Shown: positions 1-9,391, numbered from the stretch's first letter. The stretch is DNA of 64,000 nt from Kiloniella spongiae (GCF_001026905.1 NZ_LAQL01000008.1:186001-250000); one strand, 5' to 3'. The notes: generated by a model not told the origin, from the letters alone. Made by a program: numbers and translations.

Positions 1-932
1 ATCCAACTGCAATGTGGGAAGATGCCAAAAGCATTATTGTTCTGGGAGTCAATTATGGCCCGGCAGAGCCCGCCCTTGCAAATCTCCAGTTTGATGATCG
101 TGGTAATATTTCTGTCTATGCAAGGAACAAAGATTATCACGATTTTATAAAAAAACGCCTGAAAGCTCTGGCTAGATGGATGGTTGAAAACTTGGAATGT
201 CAGGTCAAAGTTTTCGTCGATACTGCCCCCGTACTTGAAAAAGTTGCCGCGGCCCAATCCGGTATTGGCTGGCAAGGCAAAAATACTCATCTGGTTTCCA
301 GAGAATACGGATCTTGGCTCTTCCTGGGGGAAATTTACACAGATCTGGACCTAAAAACAGATCGTCACGAGGAAGATCACTGCGGTAGCTGTAACAAATG
401 CTTATCTATCTGCCCAACAGACGCCTTTCCCTCCCCCTACGTTCTGGATGCAAAACGCTGTATTTCTTATCTAACAATTGAATATCACGGACATATCGCC
501 GAAGAGTTTCGCGCCCCAATGGGCAATCGCATTTATGGATGTGATGACTGTATAGCTATTTGTCCCTGGAACAAGTTCGCAGAAGTAACCAGCGAAGAAC
601 ATGTTTTTCCAAGGATTGAGTTAACCGCACCACGATTGGCTGATCTTGCCGAGCTTGATGATGCAACTTTTCGTCAGGTTTTCTCTGGCTCCCCAGTGAA
701 ACGTATCGGACGAGATCGATTCATAAGGAACGTCCTGATCGGTATCGGCAACTCTGGTGACAAATCTATCGCAAAACGCATCATGCCGCTTTTGAAAGAT
801 ACATCACCCTATGTAAGGGCGATGGCAGTTTGGGCGATGAGGCGTCTACTCGACAAGCAAGAGTTCGAAGATTTAAAGCTTGAACATAAAAACGATGAAC
901 CTGACGTCAATGTCTTGGACGAGTGGCAATAA
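1..932 (+). CDS. queG: Epoxyqueuosine reductase QueG (5' truncated by window edge)
   Basis: Cobalamin- and iron-sulfur-dependent enzyme that reduces epoxyqueuosine to queuosine in the wobble position of tRNA; cytosolic. The reading frame is open from base 3 through the left edge, and the first visible ATG (base 12) lies inside the conserved N-terminal part of the family, so roughly 50 residues are missing. Two ferredoxin-like 4Fe-4S motifs are visible: CGSCNKCLSICP and later CDDCIAICPWNKF. The C-terminal stretch (SPYVRAMAVWAMRRL) reads like the HEAT/PBS-lyase repeat that ends QueG proteins. It converges with the lipoprotein gene downstream. Family identity is secure; the start lies outside the window. 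Confidence 0.93.
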   Translation, partial: PTAMWEDAKSIIVLGVNYGPAEPALANLQFDDRGNISVYARNKDYHDFIKKRLKALARWMVENLECQVKVFVDTAPVLEKVAAAQSGIGWQGKNTHLVSREYGSWLFLGEIYTDLDLKTDRHEEDHCGSCNKCLSICPTDAFPSPYVLDAKRCISYLTIEYHGHIAEEFRAPMGNRIYGCDDCIAICPWNKFAEVTSEEHVFPRIELTAPRLADLAELDDATFRQVFSGSPVKRIGRDRFIRNVLIGIGNSGDKSIAKRIMPLLKDTSPYVRAMAVWAMRRLLDKQEFEDLKLEHKNDEPDVNVLDEWQ

Positions 933-986
933 AGCTCACTCCCCGGATTAATCATTCATTATCAATTGGCAAACATGTTAAAAAAT

Positions 987-1349
987 CTATCCGCCAACAG
1001 GGCTGGGCCTTGGACCTCGAGGATAGCAAACAAAAGAAGCCCGTGCGCCTTGAAACATCGGGCACCCATTCCAAAGAAGATCTTCCCCTCTAAGCTCTAT
1101 ACGCCCATCACCGCATGTTTCTTTCGCAAAAGCAAGAACCTGTGCCGGATCGTTGAGGCTTTGACCGTAACAAACCCCAAATCCCCAAGGAGTATATTTG
1201 TTCTTCCCGTAAATTTGCGCCCCCTTGGAAACAGCTTTAACCACAGGCCGAGAGGCTTCAACTTTAATAGGTTCATTTGCGCATCCGACAAGTGAACCAA
1301 CGGCAGACAGTATCAAGGCCCAATGCCAACTGAATTTTATAATTTTCAA
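987..1349 (-). CDS. Small putative lipoprotein
   Basis: 120 residues with an N-terminal signal sequence ending in a lipobox (LVGC, Cys about residue 23), so probably anchored in a membrane facing the periplasm. The mature part is about 98 residues and has four further Cys (in GVCYGQ, KETCGDG, NGCPMF and FVCYP), which suggests disulfide bonds. The start codon overlaps the end of the upstream EamA-type transporter gene by 4 bp, so the two genes are probably translationally coupled. I do not recognise a named domain and assign no function. Confidence 0.7.
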   Translation of the reverse strand: MKIIKFSWHWALILSAVGSLVGCANEPIKVEASRPVVKAVSKGAQIYGKNKYTPWGFGVCYGQSLNDPAQVLAFAKETCGDGRIELRGEDLLWNGCPMFQGARASFVCYPRGPRPSPVGG

Positions 1350-2293
1350 ACTTCTTCTCCCGCTTTTTTACTTACGGCAAATCTATTCATTAACCTCTTG
1401 GCCGATTTTCCTTTTACCTGCGTAATAATGATCCCCAGCAAAATTACAGCCAAAGCAATAAATGCTTCCTGTTCATAGCTTTCGGACAAAAACAAGTATC
1501 CCCAAATCATTCCAAAAACTGGCACCAGATAATTATTCAAAGCCGTAAAGCTCGCCCCAACAGCACCTAAAAGATAATATAAGATAATATAAGCTACCGC
1601 AGTTGATAGTATGGAAAGCATAAAAAGAGCCCCAATACTTACCATGGTCGGCTCAAGAGACATCGGGTCTTCAACAATAAAGGCCATTGGTAAAGCCATT
1701 ACAGATGCACAAAGCAATATTGCTGATCCATTCACAATCGGATCCAGTTTAACAAGCCCAACCTTTCGGGCAAAAACAGAGCTTGCTCCGTAACAAAAGC
1801 TGGCGAAGGCAACTGCAAGCTGCCCCAAAACAGAATCTCCCAAACCATTCAAAGCTTCTGGTCCCATAAGAAGAATAACACCGCCAAACCCAATAACTGT
1901 GCCCATAAATTTTGGGAGAGACATTTTTTCATCTTCAGTCCAAAGATGGGCGATCAATAAAGCAGTCAGAGGAATAACAGCCATTAAAATGGCAGCCAGG
2001 CCAGAATCAATATGCAGTTCCCCCCAAGAAATAAGAACGAATGGTAGAATATTACCCGTAATACCTATCAGAATATAATATCGCCAAGTTTTGGCATCCT
2101 TGGGGAAACGTTTCCCCAAAACGAACATCAAGCTCGTCAAAACAAGAAACGCAAAGAAAAGACGAAAAGCTGTAAGTGTAACCGGGGAAATACTTTCCAG
2201 AGTAACCTTAATTAGGAAAAAAGAGCTCCCCCATATCGCTCCGAGCATAACAAGAAGTATGTATTGATGGAGCTGTGGCTTATCTGACAGCAT
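1346..2293 (-). CDS. EamA/DMT-family transporter
   Basis: 315-residue inner-membrane protein of the drug/metabolite transporter superfamily. About ten hydrophobic helices are visible, with two EamA repeats: the first opens with the typical LGAIWGSSFFLIK motif, and the second ends near GYLFLSESYEQEAFIALAVILL. The substrate cannot be read from sequence; family members export amino acids, metabolites or drugs. It is followed with a 4-bp overlap by the small lipoprotein gene. The start ATG has only a weak upstream GGAA. A hairpin (2302-2331) lies directly upstream. Confidence 0.88.
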   Translation of the reverse strand: MLSDKPQLHQYILLVMLGAIWGSSFFLIKVTLESISPVTLTAFRLFFAFLVLTSLMFVLGKRFPKDAKTWRYYILIGITGNILPFVLISWGELHIDSGLAAILMAVIPLTALLIAHLWTEDEKMSLPKFMGTVIGFGGVILLMGPEALNGLGDSVLGQLAVAFASFCYGASSVFARKVGLVKLDPIVNGSAILLCASVMALPMAFIVEDPMSLEPTMVSIGALFMLSILSTAVAYIILYYLLGAVGASFTALNNYLVPVFGMIWGYLFLSESYEQEAFIALAVILLGIIITQVKGKSAKRLMNRFAVSKKAGEEV

Positions 2294-2301
2294 AAAAAGG
2301 T

Positions 2302-2331
2302 TCCATTGGGAGTTTTAATTCACCCCCAATG
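2302..2331 (-). terminator. Hairpin between mini-MCP and EamA genes
   Basis: CATTGGG and CCCAATG arms with a loop of about 15 nt, followed on the minus strand by a run of five T. It could end the mini-MCP transcript. It also lies just upstream of the EamA start, so it might act in that mRNA leader instead. The loop is long and the stem short. Confidence 0.35.
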
Positions 2332-2418
2332 TTTCAAGAAATTAAGATAAAGGCAATCGCTATCTGATTATAGCAGCACTTCATCTATTTCGGCATCAAG
2401 CTAAGGTGTTACTTAACT

Positions 2419-2790
2419 CTAAGCTCCCATTCCCATATCCGAAGAGATTTCATTCGATGGCAATCCATCTCGCGCTTTCGTGCTTATGGTTTTCAGTTGC
2501 TCAACATGAGAAGAAAGTGATTGAACAATACCACCAATTTCAGTTGTAGCCTGACTGGTTTGTCCTGCCAGTTGCTTCACTTCCCCTGCTACTACGGCAA
2601 AACCTTTCCCTGCATCACCAGCACGAGCGGCCTCAATCGTAGCGTTCAAAGCCAAAAGGTTTGTCTGACGGGCAATAGCGTCAATTTGTTGGGCAACCTG
2701 TCCTACATTTTCAATTTCAATACTAAGTTGAGCGATTTCATCAAAAATCTTATCTATACTTTGCTCAATAGCGCCCTTGTTTGGATTCAT
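2419..2790 (-). CDS. Miniature methyl-accepting chemotaxis signalling protein
   Basis: 123 residues consisting almost only of the cytoplasmic signalling tip of a methyl-accepting chemotaxis protein. The highly conserved hairpin [37 protein letters not shown] lies at about residues 38-75, the part that contacts CheW and CheA. There is no transmembrane segment, HAMP or ligand domain. An in-frame TAA immediately precedes the ATG, so the N-terminus is not lost by a nearby shift. A GGGAG lies about 12 nt upstream. A perfect CtrA-type box (2840-2854) stands about 50 bp upstream. It may be a soluble chemotaxis-array component or decoy, or a decayed MCP that kept its tip. Confidence 0.75.
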   Translation of the reverse strand: MNPNKGAIEQSIDKIFDEIAQLSIEIENVGQVAQQIDAIARQTNLLALNATIEAARAGDAGKGFAVVAGEVKQLAGQTSQATTEIGGIVQSLSSHVEQLKTISTKARDGLPSNEISSDMGMGA

Positions 2791-3128
2791 TTAACTCGTG
2801 CTCCCGTTAGACTTAAGCCACACTGATAACAAATCGCTATTAACGTGAGATTAACCAGACTTTAAAAATAACATTTTTTTAGAAAAATATTTAACTCAAC
2901 AACATATTTCTCTGTACTAAATAGCAACTATTGAATTTTCCATCATTACCAGAAACAAAAAGCGGCATATGAAAACAAAAACTTGGAATACGAGATAATT
3001 AATGACAAATTGTCTCTATTGGTTGAAAAAACTCCCGTAACAATCTTTTGTTCTGTATAAGTGACTATCATGAAGCAGTATCCATTCATTTTTGCTTAAG
3101 AGGATAGTGCTAGGTTACGGGAAGGTCT
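2791..3128. other. Divergent intergenic region (mini-MCP / sensor kinase)
   Basis: About 340 bp, AT-rich, with no plausible gene on either strand. It holds the CtrA-type box near the mini-MCP and the Shine-Dalgarno for the kinase at its right end. Nothing else was recognised. Confidence 0.6.
2840..2854. promoter_or_regulatory. CtrA binding box (TTAA-N7-TTAA)
   Basis: TTAA CGTGAGA TTAA, a perfect match to the CtrA consensus of alphaproteobacteria. It is 50 bp upstream of the mini-MCP start and about 275 bp upstream of the kinase start. CtrA commonly controls motility and chemotaxis genes in this class, which fits the mini-MCP. Confidence 0.6.
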
Positions 3129-5081
3129 TTGCTAAAGAAAAGCTGGTTGAGTTACATTAAACTAGTTGGCAAAATTATTAGTAAAGTATTGATACGTTTG
3201 GGTGTGGAGCGCCGTTTGAATTTAAATATACGCAACTCCATTTGCGGGAAGCTGCTATCGATCTATATTCCGTTGATCAGCATCAGCTTACTGCTCCTTT
3301 TCACGGTCCTTGAAAGTCGGAATATTCACAAACTGAATTCCGAGCTTGGAACGCGTCTGGATAAAATGGTCGACATTCAGGGAACCGCCTTATCGACCCC
3401 TGTGTGGAATTACGATCTGGACTCTATACAAGCTATTTTGCTTGCTCTATCGAGAAACCCAGAATTCCACTCTGCCCAGGTCTATGACACCGATGGTCTC
3501 ATCCTTGCTGAACTAACAAGTGAAGATGCTCAGATTGTTGATGCCGCGCTTTCAAGAGAAACAGAAATCAAACATAATTCTTTTGATCGTCTGGAAACAA
3601 TTGGAACTGTAAAAGTCTTGTTCCACGATGCATTGATTTCTGCAGAGATCAAAGAGCGATTGATCTTTGATGGATTGGTTATGGTTGTTACCATACTCGT
3701 TTTATCTGCCCTGACTTTTCTAGGTGCGAATTCTTATATTGGCGTCCCACTTAAACTCTTACTGGAATCAATCCAAACCGAGAAACAGCATAAGAATCGA
3801 GTTGCGGTTAACTGGACTTCAAATGACGAGCTTGGTGCCGTCGTGACTGCCTATAATGATCTATTACAAAAACAATCGGCTTACGAAGCTGCAGTAAAGG
3901 CATCAGAACTTCGCGCCAAGCGATCTGAAGCTCAACTGACACAGGCGATTGAGACGATGTCAGAAGGCTTTGCTCTTTATGATCAAGAAGATAAACTGGT
4001 ACTTTGTAACAGTAATTACCGAAACATTTCAGCAAAGCGCGCAAGAATCATAACACTTGGCTCCCGTTTCGAAGATCAGGTACGTGAACTTGTTTATGCT
4101 GGTGATTTTGTAGGCACAGAAGGTAGAGAAGAAGAGTTCATCAAAGCGACCTGTGCAAGTCATGAATCCTTGCAAGAGCGTATGATTTTACATTTAAGTA
4201 ACGGTACTTGGCTTCAATTTAATCACCGTCGAACACCCGCACGGGAAATTGTTGTTCTTGCCACAGATATTACGCCTTTGAAAAATCAAGAGCGAGAGAT
4301 CCGTCGTGCTAAAGAAATTGCAGACCAGGCAAATACAGCAAAATCTCAATTCCTGGCAAACATGAGCCACGAACTCAGAACACCGCTGAATGCTATTCTC
4401 GGGTTTTCGGAAATTATGAAGGGCGAATTGATGGGACCTCTAGGTTCCACGCACTACAAATCCTATTGCCAAGATATCCATTCATCGGGAACCCACCTGC
4501 TCGATTTGATCAATGATATTCTCGATCTTTCAAAAATTGAGGCCGGTGCATTTGAGTTACAGGATGAAACGGTTGATATAACGCAAACAGCCCGCGCAGC
4601 CCACAAACTGGTTGTCGGACAAAGCTCCTCTGAATTTGTGCCTGTTACGCTGGATATTCCGGATAACCTGCCTTTTGTTCGCGCCGATTTAAGAGCAATA
4701 AAGCAGATCCTTCTTAACCTGTTATCAAACGCCGTAAAGTTCACTCCACAGGGTGGAGAAGTTACGCTCAAGGCGCTGGAAAATAATGACAATAGTCTAA
4801 GTATTCTCATTAAAGATACCGGGATCGGTATTCCTAAACACGAGCTGGAAAGAATTTTAGAGCCTTTTATTCGCGCGGATACACCAATGACACGTGCTTT
4901 CGAAGGAACAGGTTTGGGATTACCACTTGTTAAGTCACTAATGGAACAACACGACGGCCAACTCGGATTAGACAGTGAAATCAACAAGGGCACAGTTGCA
5001 ACAATCACTTTTCCAGCATCCAGAGTAGTCCCCCGTGTAGAAGGTGATACTCTTCTAAATCAATCCATCGGTAGTGCTTAA
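3129..5081 (+). CDS. Membrane sensor histidine kinase (PAS-HisKA-HATPase)
   Basis: 650-residue two-component kinase. Order: cytoplasmic N-terminus; TM1 about residues 43-62; periplasmic sensor about 63-178; TM2 about 180-203; HAMP-like linker; PAS_7-like domain about 270-385 (AIETMSEGFALYDQ); HisKA with phospho-acceptor His414 (MSHELRTPLN); HATPase with the N box (LLNLLSNAVKF) and G boxes (DTGIGIP, GTGLGLPL). No receiver domain and no response regulator gene is adjacent, so it is an orphan kinase here. The start is TTG: GGGAAGG lies just upstream, and the first in-frame ATG would delete TM1. The signal sensed is unknown. Confidence 0.9.
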   Translation: MLKKSWLSYIKLVGKIISKVLIRLGVERRLNLNIRNSICGKLLSIYIPLISISLLLLFTVLESRNIHKLNSELGTRLDKMVDIQGTALSTPVWNYDLDSIQAILLALSRNPEFHSAQVYDTDGLILAELTSEDAQIVDAALSRETEIKHNSFDRLETIGTVKVLFHDALISAEIKERLIFDGLVMVVTILVLSALTFLGANSYIGVPLKLLLESIQTEKQHKNRVAVNWTSNDELGAVVTAYNDLLQKQSAYEAAVKASELRAKRSEAQLTQAIETMSEGFALYDQEDKLVLCNSNYRNISAKRARIITLGSRFEDQVRELVYAGDFVGTEGREEEFIKATCASHESLQERMILHLSNGTWLQFNHRRTPAREIVVLATDITPLKNQEREIRRAKEIADQANTAKSQFLANMSHELRTPLNAILGFSEIMKGELMGPLGSTHYKSYCQDIHSSGTHLLDLINDILDLSKIEAGAFELQDETVDITQTARAAHKLVVGQSSSEFVPVTLDIPDNLPFVRADLRAIKQILLNLLSNAVKFTPQGGEVTLKALENNDNSLSILIKDTGIGIPKHELERILEPFIRADTPMTRAFEGTGLGLPLVKSLMEQHDGQLGLDSEINKGTVATITFPASRVVPRVEGDTLLNQSIGSA

Positions 5082-5100
5082 ATATAAAAATTTCCCTAAT

Positions 5101-5129
5101 AAAAAAGGCTCCAATACGGAGCCTTTTTT
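5101..5129. terminator. Bidirectional intrinsic terminator (kinase / der)
   Basis: GGCTCC-AATAC-GGAGCC stem flanked by A6 on the left and T6 on the right. It can end both the plus-strand kinase gene and the minus-strand der operon. Confidence 0.85.
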
Positions 5130-5156
5130 ATTGATCGAAACTACGTACTGTCAACG

Positions 5157-6614
5157 TTAGTTCTTCTTTTTCTTACCCGCATAAGGATTATCACCCTTCT
5201 TCATATGCATACGAAGGGGAACCCCAGGCATGTCAAAGGTCTCACGGAGATTGTTCTCCAGGAACCTTGTATATGATGCAGGCAGATCTTCTGGTAAGGA
5301 GCAAGAGATCGCAAAAGTAGGTGGTCTTGTTCTGGCTTGTGTAATGTATTTCAATTTAATGCGACGTCCACCCGGGGCAGGCGGAGGATGCCGTTCAATC
5401 AACTCAGCAAGCCACCTGTTTAACCCAGCTGTTGGTAGACGAATATTCCAAACATCGTAAATATCAAAGACAGTATCCAGCATTTTGTTAAGCTTATGCC
5501 CTTTAAGAGCAGATATTGTCACAACAGGAATACCTTTGACTTGTGGCAAAGAAGTTTGCAGGCGGTCTTTCACGCGTTGCATAACTGCGTCTTTGTCTTT
5601 GCAGGTATCCCATTTATTCACAACGATAACGAGGGCACGACCTTCGTCAATCACAGTTCTTGCAATTGTAAGATCTTGCTTTTCAAGAACACCATCAGCA
5701 TCCAGAACCAACGCAACAACCTGGGCATACTTCAGCGCACGAATAGTATCTGAAGCAGAAAGCTTCTCTACTTTGTCTTCAATTTTTGATCGACGACGCA
5801 GCCCTGCTGTATCAACAAGCTTAAGATGTTTTCCCCGGTATTCCCATTCAATAGAGATCGCATCTCGTGTGATCCCAGCTTCTGGCCCCGTCAGCAATCT
5901 ATCTTCATCAATCAGCTTATTGATCAGCGTTGATTTACCAACATTCGGACGACCAACAATGGCAAGCTGAAGCGGTCCACGATTGTCTTCATCATCTTCA
6001 AAATCATCTTCTGAAAGGTCAACGTCATCGAAATCACCTTGATCGTCGAGTTCAACTTCATTCTCATGGTTAGCTTCTGACGTCTCAAATATTTCCGATG
6101 ATGCACTTGCTTCCACAGCCCGTGTCATATGTTCTTTGATGACATCATACAGATCACTGCTGCCCAAACCATGCTCTGCTGAAAACGGAATAGGCTCGCC
6201 AAGTCCCAAAGAATAAGCTTCTAAAAGCCCCACTTCACCAACTTTTCCTTCACACTTGTTTGCCATCAATGCGATGGGAGTTTTTCCTCTGCGCAGATAT
6301 TTCGCAAAGTGCTCATCAATTGGCATAACACCTACACGGGCATCAATAACCATAATAACAAGATCAGCTTCTTCGACAGCACGTTCAGTTTGTCTGCGCA
6401 TACGTGCTTCCAAACTACCATCAAAGGCTTCTTCCAACCCTGCCGTATCAATAATTTTAAACCTGCAATCGAAAAGGTAGGCATCACCCTCTCTCCGGTC
6501 ACGTGTTACTCCAGGCTGGTCGTCAACAAGGGCAAGACGCTTTCCAACAAGTCGGTTAAAAAGCGTAGATTTACCAACATTCGGACGACCTACTATAGCG
6601 ACTGTAAAAGTCAT
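5157..6614 (-). CDS. der: Ribosome biogenesis GTPase Der (EngA)
   Basis: 485 residues with two tandem GTPase domains, needed for assembly of the 50S subunit. First P-loop GRPNVGKST at residues 9-17; its G3 is DTAGLEE, and its G4 reads NKCE where other GTPases have NKxD. The domains are joined by a strongly acidic linker (about residues 175-215). The second P-loop GRPNVGKST is near residue 220, followed by DTAGLRR and NKWD. A basic KH-like C-terminal domain ends in lysines. It is the last gene of the yfgM-bamB-der operon, an order also found in gammaproteobacteria. Confidence 0.97.
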   Translation of the reverse strand: MTFTVAIVGRPNVGKSTLFNRLVGKRLALVDDQPGVTRDRREGDAYLFDCRFKIIDTAGLEEAFDGSLEARMRRQTERAVEEADLVIMVIDARVGVMPIDEHFAKYLRRGKTPIALMANKCEGKVGEVGLLEAYSLGLGEPIPFSAEHGLGSSDLYDVIKEHMTRAVEASASSEIFETSEANHENEVELDDQGDFDDVDLSEDDFEDDEDNRGPLQLAIVGRPNVGKSTLINKLIDEDRLLTGPEAGITRDAISIEWEYRGKHLKLVDTAGLRRRSKIEDKVEKLSASDTIRALKYAQVVALVLDADGVLEKQDLTIARTVIDEGRALVIVVNKWDTCKDKDAVMQRVKDRLQTSLPQVKGIPVVTISALKGHKLNKMLDTVFDIYDVWNIRLPTAGLNRWLAELIERHPPPAPGGRRIKLKYITQARTRPPTFAISCSLPEDLPASYTRFLENNLRETFDMPGVPLRMHMKKGDNPYAGKKKKN

Positions 6615-6653
6615 TTTTTTGTCTTTCTACTCGCGGCATAGCCTCAAAAGGCT

Positions 6654-7988
6654 TTATTGCATCGCGATAATTTCGGCTTCGGCCGTCAGGAAATATAAAC
6701 TATTCCCTACAACGACTGGCGGCATTGCCGCCCCATCCGGAAGTTCAAGATATCCCAGAATATCGCCAGTATAAGGGGACAAGGAAATTGCTTCACCATG
6801 CGATCCAGCAACGATCAAACGATCACTTGCCAACACAGGACCTTGCCAGGCGACCAATCCTTTACGATCTTCAGGATCTGTAAAACGAGGCAAAGATTGT
6901 ATCCAGCGAATACGCCCATCCTGCCTTCTAACAGCGGCGATCTGTGAGTCATTGGTCAATACATATATAAATTCACCCGCAACCCAGGGCATCTGGACCC
7001 CGCCGATATCTGTATCCCAGAGGCGAACACCTTCCTTGAGATCAATCGCAACCATTCGGCCAGAATGGCTAATGGCAATTACCCGATCCCTGTCGATAAC
7101 AGGCATGGCTTTGATATGCGCAAGGTCGGTCAAAGGGTCGGTCTTTTTGACAGAAGATAGGTTCAAATTCCAATCTTCTTCACCTTCGATAACATCAATG
7201 GCAACAATCTCGCCAGAAGAATAAGGAACAATCAGCTTACGTCCCGCAATTGCAGGACTAGCACCACCAAGAAGACTTGTTTCAGATTGTAGCCCCACAT
7301 GGCTCCATAAACGACGCCCATCATCAGCGGCAAGGGCAAGAGTCTGATTATCTAGTGTTACGATAAAGACACGTCCGCCATTGACTGTTGGGGCCGCCCT
7401 GATTGGGGCAGGAGCATTTTGGGACCAGATCACATCACCAGAACGAACATCTAATGCAAAAACTCGTGCGAACCCTGTTGATACGAAAATCCGACCATCT
7501 CCATAAGCGATACCGCCTCCGAAAAAACCATCATCTTCATCATTGGGATCCAGATCTTTTTCCCAATAAACACGGCCAGTCAAGCGATCATATGCTTTGA
7601 CGGTAGAACGAGAATCCATCGTAAAAAGAACAGATTCAACAACAATCGGCTGAGCGAGGATTAACTCATCTCCATCGCTTTCTTCACCAATATCATCACT
7701 CCAGCTCTCTCTTGGGATATCTCCTAAAGAAAGGTGAAACATTGCATGGGCTGGGTTTCCGCCATTATGTGTCCAATAGGTATTCTTAAAAGGCTGCGGC
7801 AAAACGATGCGCTGATCACTTATTGATGGATCCGCTTGAAGCCCTTTATCAACAGATTGAATGGAAATACGCGCGCCAGGCAAAGGAGGAGCTTCATCCT
7901 CTCCAAACCATTTATCAGCCAAACTACAGCCGGTAAGAACAAAGCCGAGCCCAAGTATCAACAGGCCTTTACGCATCCCCATCCCCAT
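6654..7988 (-). CDS. bamB: Outer-membrane assembly lipoprotein BamB
   Basis: 444 residues; lipoprotein scaffold of the BAM complex that inserts beta-barrel proteins into the outer membrane. The N-terminal signal ends in lipobox LTGC (Cys21). The rest is an eight-bladed PQQ-type propeller with repeated motifs such as VKAYDRLTGRVYWEKDL, VFALDVRSGDVIW and MVAIDLKEGVRLWD. The first ATG was chosen because GGAG lies about 9 nt upstream, inside the end of the preceding TPR gene; two further in-frame ATG follow within five codons. It sits 5 bp after that TPR gene and 39 bp before der, indicating one operon. Confidence 0.95.
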   Translation of the reverse strand: MGMGMRKGLLILGLGFVLTGCSLADKWFGEDEAPPLPGARISIQSVDKGLQADPSISDQRIVLPQPFKNTYWTHNGGNPAHAMFHLSLGDIPRESWSDDIGEESDGDELILAQPIVVESVLFTMDSRSTVKAYDRLTGRVYWEKDLDPNDEDDGFFGGGIAYGDGRIFVSTGFARVFALDVRSGDVIWSQNAPAPIRAAPTVNGGRVFIVTLDNQTLALAADDGRRLWSHVGLQSETSLLGGASPAIAGRKLIVPYSSGEIVAIDVIEGEEDWNLNLSSVKKTDPLTDLAHIKAMPVIDRDRVIAISHSGRMVAIDLKEGVRLWDTDIGGVQMPWVAGEFIYVLTNDSQIAAVRRQDGRIRWIQSLPRFTDPEDRKGLVAWQGPVLASDRLIVAGSHGEAISLSPYTGDILGYLELPDGAAMPPVVVGNSLYFLTAEAEIIAMQ

Positions 7989-7993
7989 ATATC

Positions 7994-8635
7994 TTACTCC
8001 GCCAAGCTTTCTAGTATTTGACTAGACCGGCTTTTGATCCCATTCGGTGTATCAGCTTCATCCACGAGTTGCTGAAAAAGTGTCTTAGCCGCCGAATTAT
8101 CGCCTTCGCGCAAAGCAACGATTGCCTGCAACTCAATAGCACTATAGCGAAACGCTCCGTTCGCGACAGCCAAGCTTGCCAGACGTTGTTTTACATCAGC
8201 AATATCACCGCTCTCGACAAGATGCATCGCAGCCAATAAAGCAGCAACATCTTTCAAAGGTGTCAACGGCGGATTACTTGCCGCAACTTCGTCCCAAATC
8301 TGAACCGCAGCAGCTGTATCCCCAGATTCAACAAGCAGACGTGCCCGTTCAAAGCGAGCAAGTGTACCATATCCATCATCATCTTCTGCCAATGACGTTA
8401 ATCTTGCCGTTGCTTCATCAACCTTGCCAACCTGGGTTAATTCCAAAGCCGACGCAAAGGTTGCTGATTTCTCGGCCTGGACAGTGCTTTTATAACTTTC
8501 CCACCCTTGAAAGCCAGCAGTTGCAGCAACGACAAGAACAGCAGCACCAATTGCCCACTTACCATATTTTTTCCAAAGAACTTCAACGCGTTCACGTTTC
8601 AGATCTTCTTCAACTTCCTGAAAAATATCAGCCAC
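7994..8635 (-). CDS. YfgM-like membrane-anchored TPR protein
   Basis: 213 residues. A basic, charged N-terminus (residues 1-27) precedes one transmembrane helix (about 29-48), followed by a periplasmic region of TPR-like helices. This layout and its position directly upstream of bamB and der match YfgM/TPR_21 proteins, which associate with the SecYEG translocon and periplasmic chaperones in E. coli. The alphaproteobacterial form is diverged, so the role is transferred by synteny as well as architecture. It is the first gene of the operon; its promoter must lie between 8636 and 8896. Confidence 0.85.
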   Translation of the reverse strand: MADIFQEVEEDLKRERVEVLWKKYGKWAIGAAVLVVAATAGFQGWESYKSTVQAEKSATFASALELTQVGKVDEATARLTSLAEDDDGYGTLARFERARLLVESGDTAAAVQIWDEVAASNPPLTPLKDVAALLAAMHLVESGDIADVKQRLASLAVANGAFRYSAIELQAIVALREGDNSAAKTLFQQLVDEADTPNGIKSRSSQILESLAE

Positions 8636-8730
8636 GAATTAGGTATCCCTCGTTTTGGTGAAACACCATTTGAAATGTAAAAAGCTCCTAAAGCTTGTTA
8701 TCAAACGGGCATCACTCGAAATTCGTTGAA

Positions 8731-8855
8731 CTTTATATAGAAACTTTACCCTGACAACAATCGTCAATCATCAAATAATAGGGTTCGCTTATAAGATCAC
8801 TGTAAAACTTACTAATAATTTATTTACTAAAATACCTTAAGCTTTATATAGAAAC
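8731..8855. repeat. 14-bp direct repeat in divergent promoter region
   Basis: CTTTATATAGAAAC occurs exactly at 8731-8744 and 8842-8855, in the 261-bp region between the minus-strand yfgM-like operon and the plus-strand lipoprotein gene. The TATATA core could belong to promoter -10 elements, or the pair could bind a regulator. No gene lies in the interval. Confidence 0.5.
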
Positions 8856-8896
8856 ACCTCACCGACCCGATAATCGGTTTTAATCTAGGCAGAATT

Positions 8897-9274
8897 ATGA
8901 AGCGTTTTTTGAGTGCACTACTGATAAGTTTTACCGCCGTAACATCATTGGGTGGATGTAGCTTAACGGACCCTGTAACAGCAGCAGCCAGTGTGGGAAC
9001 GCTTGTTCATACAGATAAAACGATTACAGATCATTTCTTTAGCTGGGCAATGGCTAAAGACTGTTCCATTGTATACACATCAAAGGGCGAAGCCTATTGC
9101 AGAGATGAACAATTGGAAAATGGGCTTGCCAATTCTGGGTATGAAAACCTCTACTGCTATCGTAATATCGGCGGCGTAACCTGTTATGAAAGTCCCTATG
9201 AAGAAGCCAGCTCACAAACCACTGTTTATCACAGTACTCAGTTTCCGCCATCGAACGTAGCTTCAGAAAATTAA
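8897..9274 (+). CDS. Small putative lipoprotein
   Basis: 125 residues. Signal sequence with lipobox LGGC (Cys21), then a mature domain of about 105 residues with four Cys (AKDCSIVYT, EAYCRDE, NLYCYRN, GVTCYES), and an acidic, Ser/Thr-rich C-terminal tail. It resembles uncharacterised lipoproteins I associate with alphaproteobacteria; no function can be assigned. An AGGCAGA lies just upstream of the ATG. The next gene (DUF2794) is 117 bp downstream on the same strand. Confidence 0.75.
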   Translation: MKRFLSALLISFTAVTSLGGCSLTDPVTAAASVGTLVHTDKTITDHFFSWAMAKDCSIVYTSKGEAYCRDEQLENGLANSGYENLYCYRNIGGVTCYESPYEEASSQTTVYHSTQFPPSNVASEN

Positions 9275-9391
9275 TCCCTAAGAACCTCGACTTATGCCAA
9301 ATATTTCTAAAAAAAATTCAATAATAAGTGGATCTTTATAAAAAAATAGGCCACCATTTAAGCATGGATATTCATTGCGTACAGGTGCTGA

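Noticed and set aside
4463-5008. 181-codon open frame opposite the histidine kinase
   Set aside because: Antisense to the HisKA/HATPase coding region; Ser/Ile-rich, without recognisable motif or ribosome-binding site.
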